A DNA stretch of 11,587 bases from Planctomycetota bacterium (GTDB lineage Bacteria; Planctomycetota; Phycisphaerae; WQYP01). The translations under genes and the position numbers were made by a program. This document shows positions 6,582-11,587 of this stretch, in pieces; within the stretch, counting starts at the first letter, position 1; every line of letters begins with the position of its first letter. The stretch covers positions 1 through 11,587 of the forward strand of contig JAKAZF010000033.1 in NCBI GenBank assembly GCA_021826605.1, written 5' to 3'. Under the pieces are notes generated by a model. The model saw nothing but the letters and a program-made list of their open reading frames with translations, searched no databases and was not told where the DNA came from.

Positions 6582-8972
6582 ATGGATAGACGGCGATTTG
6601 TACAAGCGACAGGTTTAGCGTCGGTTGGCGCGATCCTACCGACCGGGGCGGCCGTGGTAGCGGCCGCAAAACCGGGGTTTTCGGGCGGTTCGAGAGTGGT
6701 TCGGATACGACGGGAAGCCCACGGTGTGCTGTTGCTGCTTGCCACTGGGGCATTGCGAGTCATGGTTTACTCTGATCGCGTCATTCGCGTGTTGTTTTCT
6801 CCCGTTGACGATGACCCGCAGCATGAAAGCCTCGCCGTTATTCATGGGCCGGAAAAAGTCGCGTGGCAGATCAACACGACCGCCAAGCAAATTGTCATAA
6901 CCGCAAAGCATATCACCGCTTTAATAGACAGAGATACTGCTGCGGTTGAATTTCGAGATGCAAATGGAAGGACGTTTTTGGCGGAACAGGCTGGCGGTAG
7001 AAGTATGCTGCCAGTGAAATTCAAGGATGTCGCCACGTACCGCGTGCGGCAGAAATTTGCGATTCAGCCCGGCGAGGCTATTTTCGGATTAGGTGAACAT
7101 CCGGAGGGTGTGGCGAATAACCGGGGTCAGATTGTCCATTTAGCCCAGCGGAACCCGACACACATTGCAATTCCAGTGTTGATGTCCAGCATGGGGTATG
7201 GCTTATTTTGGGATAACCCCGCCATGACCGTGGTCAAAGTGGGGGCTGATAAAGAACCCGACGTGCTGAGTTGGAGCTCGCATGTCGGTTCGGTTATCGA
7301 CTACTACGTTATGTACGGGCCGAATCTCGATGATGCCATCGCCCAATGGCGAAATTTAAGCGGTGCGGTTCCGATGTTTGGCCGCTGGGGATGGGGATTC
7401 TGGCAGTGTAAAGAGCATTACAGATCACAACTGCAGGTGCTCGGGGTAGCTAACGAGTACAGGTCGATGAAGATTCCCATGGATGGCATCATACAGGATT
7501 GGTTCTACTGGGCACCATTTCCCTGGGGTTCCAACAAGTTTGATCCCGTGCGCTATCCACGCCCCACCGAGATGATCAGCGAATTACACCGTGAACGCAT
7601 CCACTTTATGATTTCAGTCTGGGCAAAGTTTGTTCCTGGTTCCGCGAATTATAACCTGTTGAAAAAGTCGGGCGCACTGTATCCGATCACGGGCAATGAT
7701 AAAGTCTCTTGGAATCCGTACGCGGCCTATTACGATGCGTTCAATCCGCTGGCGCGGCGATTGTATTGGTCCTTACTCAATAAGGATCTGTTTTCCAAGG
7801 GGGTGGACGCTTGGTGGCTTGATGCCAGTGAACCGGAGTTGGGTGGCAAATGGGGACAGTTTGCCAATATTAAAACATATATGGGATGGGGAGCTTTTGT
7901 GTACAACGCGTACCCTCTCATGCATACCGGGGCGGTCTACAATGGCCAGCGCCAAGTTACCGATCAAAAGCGCGTTATGATTTTGACCCGCTCCGCGTGG
8001 GCCGGCCAACAGCGTCATGCCGCGATCTGCTGGTCGGGTGATATTCAGGGCGATTTCCCCACATTTGCACGGCAAATACCCGCCGGAATTAATTTCTGTT
8101 TAAGTGGTATTCCGTATTGGAACACAGACATCGGCGGATTTGTTATTCACCAGAGTCCGGCAGATCCGGCGTATCGGGAATTGTTCATACGTTGGTTCCA
8201 ATTCGGCGCGTTCTGTCCGATGTTTCGTGTGCACGGAACCGACTATCCCAAGGAAATGTGGCGGTTCGGCCCGCCGGCGATGGCCATTCTGGTAAAGTTT
8301 GACCGTCTGCGCTATCACCTCTTGCCTTATATTTACTCAGTGGCATGGATGGTCACCAATCAGGGATACACCATGTTGCGGGGTTTGGTCATGGATTTCC
8401 GCACGGATTCCAAGGTGTATGACATAACCGATCAATTTATGTTTGGTCCCGCGGTTTTGGTAAATCCCGTCACCAAAGCCGGCGCGGTTTCGCGCAAGGT
8501 TTATCTGCCGGAAGCGACGCAATGGTACGATTTCTGGACCGGCAAAATGTTGTCGGGTGGCCAGATCGTCGATGCTCCCGCAGCCATTGATTCACTGCCA
8601 CTTTATATTCGTGCCGGCTCCATTATTCCGTTTGGGCCATCCGTGCAGAATGCCGAACAGCCGGCTGATCCCATTGAATTGCGGGTCTATAGCGGCGCGA
8701 ACGGTGAATTCACGCTTTATGAAGATGAAGGTGACGGCTACGATTATGAAAAGGGCACCTACGCTACCATTACGTTCATCTGGGATGACAAAGCCAGCAA
8801 GCTGACAATTGGTGAACGCCATGGCACATTCCCGGGAATGCTCAATCACCGGACGTTCCGCATTGTATTTGTCGGCCCCGATCATGGCACCGGCATTGAA
8901 CCGGCGCAACCGGATCATATTGTGCATTATGATGGTCATACGGTGGTAGTACGTAAAGCTGCAGAACTGTAA
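6582..8972 (+). CDS. Tat-exported GH31 alpha-glycosidase (alpha-xylosidase/alpha-glucosidase type)
   Basis: This 796-residue glycoside hydrolase family 31 protein should cleave alpha-linked xylose or glucose residues from the non-reducing ends of glycans by a retaining mechanism. Residues 1-29 form a twin-arginine signal (MDRRRFVQATGLASVGA...), so it is exported folded. An N-terminal beta-sandwich (about 35-255) includes FGLGEHPEG. The catalytic barrel (about 265-600) contains RWGWGFWQCKEHYRSQ and DGIIQDWFYW. It also contains WWLDASEPE with the presumed nucleophile Asp414, and CWSGDIQGD with the presumed acid/base Asp487, followed by SGIPYWNTDIGGF. The C-terminal sheets (about 610-796) include a DUF5110-like YEDEGDGYDYEKG. 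The WWLDASEPE form resembles the Cellvibrio alpha-xylosidase group more than the maltase group, but the substrate is not proven. The start is supported by AGGAG eight bases upstream. No transporter or other glycosidase gene is adjacent. Confidence 0.93.
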   Translation: MDRRRFVQATGLASVGAILPTGAAVVAAAKPGFSGGSRVVRIRREAHGVLLLLATGALRVMVYSDRVIRVLFSPVDDDPQHESLAVIHGPEKVAWQINTTAKQIVITAKHITALIDRDTAAVEFRDANGRTFLAEQAGGRSMLPVKFKDVATYRVRQKFAIQPGEAIFGLGEHPEGVANNRGQIVHLAQRNPTHIAIPVLMSSMGYGLFWDNPAMTVVKVGADKEPDVLSWSSHVGSVIDYYVMYGPNLDDAIAQWRNLSGAVPMFGRWGWGFWQCKEHYRSQLQVLGVANEYRSMKIPMDGIIQDWFYWAPFPWGSNKFDPVRYPRPTEMISELHRERIHFMISVWAKFVPGSANYNLLKKSGALYPITGNDKVSWNPYAAYYDAFNPLARRLYWSLLNKDLFSKGVDAWWLDASEPELGGKWGQFANIKTYMGWGAFVYNAYPLMHTGAVYNGQRQVTDQKRVMILTRSAWAGQQRHAAICWSGDIQGDFPTFARQIPAGINFCLSGIPYWNTDIGGFVIHQSPADPAYRELFIRWFQFGAFCPMFRVHGTDYPKEMWRFGPPAMAILVKFDRLRYHLLPYIYSVAWMVTNQGYTMLRGLVMDFRTDSKVYDITDQFMFGPAVLVNPVTKAGAVSRKVYLPEATQWYDFWTGKMLSGGQIVDAPAAIDSLPLYIRAGSIIPFGPSVQNAEQPADPIELRVYSGANGEFTLYEDEGDGYDYEKGTYATITFIWDDKASKLTIGERHGTFPGMLNHRTFRIVFVGPDHGTGIEPAQPDHIVHYDGHTVVVRKAAEL

Positions 8973-9013
8973 ATGGGTTTAAATAGTGGAGCCGATCAAG
9001 CGGATGCCCTGTT

Positions 9014-9244
9014 GTGGCCAAGGTGCGCCGTGCAAAGGTGAAGTGTTCCAGCGCGTGTAAGTCTCGCCCCGGTAAAGGTCGTTGCGAATGGGAAGCCAGA
9101 GCCACGGCTGTGCTCATGTCGGTGTTACACGCCGCCCGTCAGCAGAACCGCCCGCTTTTTGAAACGATCAAGACCCTTCTCATGAACGCCTGGGCGGGAA
9201 TGAATCCCGGCCTGCTTGCCGATGTTCTGGTCGATTCATCCTGA
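9014..9244 (+). pseudogene. possible IS66-type transposase C-terminal fragment
   Basis: An open stretch of about 76 codons, beginning at a GTG without a good ribosome binding site, encodes ATAVLMSVLHAARQQNRPLF and then ETIKTLLMNAWAGMNPGLLA. This resembles the C-terminal tail of some IS66-like transposases (a helix with an A-LMSVL-TARQQ pattern). The frame is closed upstream by a TAG at 8984-8986 and no catalytic domain is present, so at most it is a stub left by a decayed element. Assignment is from pattern memory only. It could instead be a chance reading frame or a small unknown protein. Confidence 0.35.
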
Positions 9245-9289
9245 CAGAGCACCAGGATCTGCGGAGCGGTAAACAGTTAGGGACCGTGC

Positions 9290-9527
9290 AAAAATAACTT
9301 CACACTTTCTGGCTGGCCCTTTTGGCCGTTGACTTCGTTGTTCGCTCCTTACAGACCCACTGGCGGGGTATGCGCGTCGCTCACGCCTAGTGCCCTGTTC
9401 CACCCGTAATTACGGGTGGAACAGGGCACTAAGCGCTCGCGAGGCGCATATCCGCATGGATTCTGTAACGAGCGGGCAACGCCGCCGGCGGCCAAAAGTA
9501 CCAGCCAGAATGCTCAGGTTATTTTTT
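9290..9527. repeat. large imperfect inverted repeat (about 240 bp) around a perfect palindrome
   Basis: The arms at 9290-9387 and 9432-9527 are imperfect reverse complements. Shared blocks in order outward from the centre are GCGCATA, TCTGTAA, GAGCG, CAACG, CGGCCAAAAG, CCAGCCAGAA and GTTATTTTT. The centre is a perfect 44-bp palindrome (9388-9431). As RNA it would form one long hairpin, and both ends finish in T-rich tracts in their own reading direction. It sits between the convergent GH31 side (plus) and GlmU-like gene (minus) and may act as a bidirectional terminator. It may also be a palindromic mobile-element derivative. Confidence 0.85.
9388..9431. repeat. perfect 44-bp palindrome flanked by TA
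   Basis: The half-site begins TAGTGCCCTGTTCCACCCGT, ends in AA, and is followed with no spacer by its exact reverse complement. The outermost bases are TA on both sides, the target duplicated by IS630/Tc1-like and some IS5-like elements. So it could be two terminal inverted repeats joined head to head. Confidence 0.85.
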
Positions 9528-9535
9528 CGCGATGC

Positions 9536-10831
9536 CTAACTGCCGACTCCCGTGTCCCAGTTGTCCGATGCGTTGATGTCCTGCCATTGATAGCTTTCGC
9601 TCTGGCTCCATGAGGTGAAAATGCGGTGGAAAATTTCCTGATCCGCGTCAGTGAGTTTCTGATTGCGGCGTTCCATGACGATGCGGGCGATTTCCAGCGC
9701 TTTTTCATAGTCCAGATGCTCAATGCCCTGATCCGTCACCCAGGCGAAACTGGGAACGAATTTGGGTGGGCGGCTGGTGAGAATATGGCTGGCAAAGCCC
9801 ACCACGGTGCCTGTGCTCAGCATGGTACCGATGCCCAACTTGGCATGATCACCGATCACTGAACCCATGAATTGCAGCCCGGTGATGCGTTCTTTCCCAC
9901 TGATGGGCACACGTACGATCCCGTAGGTGTTTTTCAGATTGCTGGTGGTTGTGCCGGCACCCAGGTTCACCCATGCGCCCACGAAAGTCTGACCCAGAAA
10001 GCCGTCATGCTGTTTGTTGGAATATTCCTGAAATGTACAGTTGATGATTTCACCACCCACGCGGCACCCCGGGCCAAAAGCGCAATCCTCACGAATATCG
10101 GCACCGGTGCGGATGACACATTCCTGCCCGATATAAACCGGACCGGTTACCACACTATTGGCGCGAATGATCGCGCCACGATCCAAAATAATCGGCCCGT
10201 TGCGGGCATCGAGAACAACACCGGGAAATATCTGGACATCCGGGCCGATGTACATGTCTTCGGGTTTGATCAGATGCGCACCGGCCATCGGTTCACTTAA
10301 TTTGGCGGCACCGCGGCGTTGAAAATCATCTAGAAGAATGTCGTGCTGATTTCCCAGGATATTCCATGGATACCGGATCATCACGGCATCGACAAGCCCC
10401 GCATCAATGGTGGTAATCAATTTTTCCAGAACCCGCGAGCGCACCATGCGTTTGAGATCCAGCTCGGCCAATTTGGCCGGCGACAAATGCACCCACGCAA
10501 AATCTTCACCAGTCATGCCCGCCGTGTCCTCCGGCGGATATTCAAATGGATGGGTCATCAGCCAGCGGGCATTGATAAATACTGTGCTGCGCGTCATATC
10601 CAGTCGCGGATTCACCGGGATGCGCAATACCTCGCGCATTTTAGCCTTGATGGTGTCACGCACAATGATGCCGCTGGGTGGCCGGGGTAAATGACGCAAC
10701 ATCCGTTCCAGCAATGTCTCAGCACCGCAGCGCAACAGCGCCGCGGGCCGGGTGTAGGTAAGGGGATAGAGATCTTCCAGGCGAAAATCTTCGAGAATAT
10801 AAATTGGCGGCAGGGAAGCGGGAGCAGTCAT
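9536..10831 (-). CDS. GlmU-like sugar-phosphate nucleotidyltransferase with left-handed beta-helix
   Basis: This 431-residue protein resembles the alternative bacterial GlmU family (TIGR03991-like). An N-terminal nucleotidyltransferase-like region (about 9-185) includes YILEDFRLEDLYPLTYTRPA, followed by RYPWNILG. A hexapeptide-repeat left-handed beta-helix (about 190-345) follows, with YIGPDVQIFPGVVLDA and VYIGQECVIRTGADIRED. It continues with the signature EYSNKQHDGFLG (presumed acyltransferase His275) and NLGAGTTTSNLKNTYG. Members are thought to make UDP-GlcNAc-like activated sugars (acetylation plus uridylylation) for cell-wall or polysaccharide synthesis in the cytoplasm. The start at 10831 gives the family-like N-terminus and has GGA five bases upstream. 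A start at 10876 adds 15 unrelated residues and has GAG ten bases upstream, and cannot be excluded. The C-terminal tail after about 405 is Ser/Asp-rich and not conserved. It appears to be a monocistronic unit. Confidence 0.85.
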   Translation of the reverse strand: MTAPASLPPIYILEDFRLEDLYPLTYTRPAALLRCGAETLLERMLRHLPRPPSGIIVRDTIKAKMREVLRIPVNPRLDMTRSTVFINARWLMTHPFEYPPEDTAGMTGEDFAWVHLSPAKLAELDLKRMVRSRVLEKLITTIDAGLVDAVMIRYPWNILGNQHDILLDDFQRRGAAKLSEPMAGAHLIKPEDMYIGPDVQIFPGVVLDARNGPIILDRGAIIRANSVVTGPVYIGQECVIRTGADIREDCAFGPGCRVGGEIINCTFQEYSNKQHDGFLGQTFVGAWVNLGAGTTTSNLKNTYGIVRVPISGKERITGLQFMGSVIGDHAKLGIGTMLSTGTVVGFASHILTSRPPKFVPSFAWVTDQGIEHLDYEKALEIARIVMERRNQKLTDADQEIFHRIFTSWSQSESYQWQDINASDNWDTGVGS

Positions 10832-10949
10832 GGTAATCCAATCAACGTTACCGAGGTTATCCGGTCGGCGATTCATCGCCGCCCCACTCTTCCCTTGTCA
10901 TTTATCTTATCGGAAAATCACAGGTGATGCGCATAATAGACGAAGAGAA

Positions 10950-10965
10950 TTTCATATTTATGAAA
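10950..10965. promoter_or_regulatory. AT-rich 16-bp palindrome upstream of the GlmU-like gene
   Basis: TTTCATA and TATGAAA (7-bp arms, 2-bp centre) form a perfect inverted repeat about 120-135 bases upstream of the 10831 start. A TATTAT -10-like hexamer lies just downstream of it on the minus strand, so it may be an operator or upstream promoter element. No regulator is recognisable. Confidence 0.3.
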
Positions 10966-11029
10966 AATAAAAGATATCCGAATCACGATAAAGCCAAGCG
11001 ATGGGTTTATCCGACTGGGGGGAAGCCAT

Positions 11030-11113
11030 ATCCGCGTTATCCGCGCAATCCGCGGTTTGTGTATTCATGGTGGCCCCGTAAGTAAGACCGTGGATTGCGC
11101 GGATAAAGTGGAT
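11030..11113. repeat. inverted repeat built from ATCCGCG units, copy B
   Basis: The left arm (11030-11055) is three ATCCGCG-like units in a row. The right arm (11088-11113) is its reverse complement at 23 of 26 positions, separated by 32 bases. Unit phasing is 9-10 bases, and one more GTGGAT/ACGGAT unit continues the right arm to 11122. It is non-coding, and a related copy is at 5607-5632. Confidence 0.75.
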
Positions 11114-11203
11114 GACACGGATAATTGAAGAACTGCGCCAGAAACGGCTGGCTGAAAATCTTTGCGCGCTGCGAGGAATTTGCCGGGTTGTGGCACAGAG
11201 TTG

Positions 11204-11587
11204 GACGCGACGACGACGAAATTTACCACAATGGCACAACGACACAAAGATACGACGACGGAACGACATGCTTCAACGAAACGCTGCGCTCAACGAGCAA
11301 CGAGCACGGGGTGAATCGCAAAGAAGCACAAGAACGCAGAGGGGTGACGACGACGACGACGGATTTAACCACGAGGTAACGGAGGGGTAGCCGCTGCGGC
11401 GGCTGGAGCAGGCGAGCAGTAGAGAGTTGAGCTGTCGCTGCGGCGACGACAACGGGGTTAACCGCAAAGGGGCACAAGGGCGCAAAGGGGTGACGACGAC
11501 GGATTTAACTACAAAGACACGACGACACGAAGGGACGACGACGGCTGGCCACAGAGATCACAGAGGCCACAGAGATGCGACGCGACG
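11204..11587. repeat. dense low-complexity repeat field (GAC microsatellites and CGCAAAG/CACAGAG-type repeats)
   Basis: At least six GACGAC-type tracts occur, the longest being five GAC units at 11346-11360. A direct repeat of about 60 bp is present at 11311-11372 and 11457-11512. Both copies follow the pattern CGCAAAG, GCACAAG, CGCA(A/G)AGGGGT, a GAC run, then GGATTTAAC. The GAC run differs in length: five units in the first copy and three in the second. Near the window edge GGCCACAGAGAT occurs twice, 18 bases apart (11547 and 11565). No ribosome binding site or plausible protein is seen in any frame of 10960-11587, so this is treated as non-coding. It continues past the window. Confidence 0.75.

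Noticed and set aside
10958..11269. Minus-strand open frame of 103 codons
   Set aside because: It runs across the ATCCGCG inverted repeat and low-complexity DNA, has no binding site, and its translation resembles no protein family.
11204..11587. Possible CRISPR array
   Set aside because: Repeat units differ in length and sequence, spacing is irregular, and the repeats are low-complexity GAC runs; no cas gene is near.

Overview
The window looks like a chromosomal segment of a moderately GC-rich, Gram-negative-type bacterium. The signs are an RND efflux system, Sec and Tat signal peptides, and a tRNA without encoded CCA. The alternative GlmU-type nucleotidyltransferase, the large Tat-exported GH31 enzyme and the abundant AT/GC-patterned intergenic repeats would fit a Planctomycetota/Phycisphaerae-like or similar environmental lineage. 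That placement is inference; no marker gene in the window fixes the taxonomy.

Layout. Minus strand, 1-1614: an efflux operon read right to left, with a small DUF2892 membrane protein, then an HlyD/MFP adaptor, then the first 64 codons of an RND permease cut by the window edge and possibly frameshifted. A good sigma70-type promoter (1795-1823) and a structured leader of about 170 nt precede it. 1615-2131 is otherwise non-coding: it holds four tandem TGAAATY-type heptamers and a clean intrinsic terminator (1966-1999) that closes the next minus-strand unit. 2132-3216 (minus) is a recent tandem duplication of a small secreted protein with a carboxypeptidase-regulatory-like domain. 3360-5466 (plus) is a promoter, a tRNA-Val(GAC), and a 627-residue protein made of fourteen 43-residue TPR units.

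5467-6581 is a mostly non-coding stretch. It carries a hairpin, a copy of a dispersed ATCCGCG-type repeat, and an internally deleted IS5-family element (about 5796-6251) with a dead transposase fragment. 6582-8972 (plus) is a Tat-exported GH31 alpha-glycosidase (alpha-xylosidase/alpha-glucosidase type). 8973-9535 holds a possible IS66-type transposase C-terminal fragment and a striking inverted repeat of about 240 bp centred on a perfect 44-bp palindrome flanked by TA. 9536-10831 (minus) is a GlmU-like sugar-phosphate nucleotidyltransferase with a left-handed beta-helix. 10832-11587 has no convincing gene: an AT-rich palindrome, a second ATCCGCG inverted repeat, then a dense field of GAC microsatellites and CACAGAG/CGCAAAG-type direct repeats.

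The genes do not form one pathway. The efflux genes form one operon; the secreted paralogs, the TPR protein, the GH31 enzyme and the GlmU-like enzyme look like independent units. I did not find a convincing new multi-gene system. The most unusual material is in the non-coding DNA: the nested palindrome and the repeat field at the right end.
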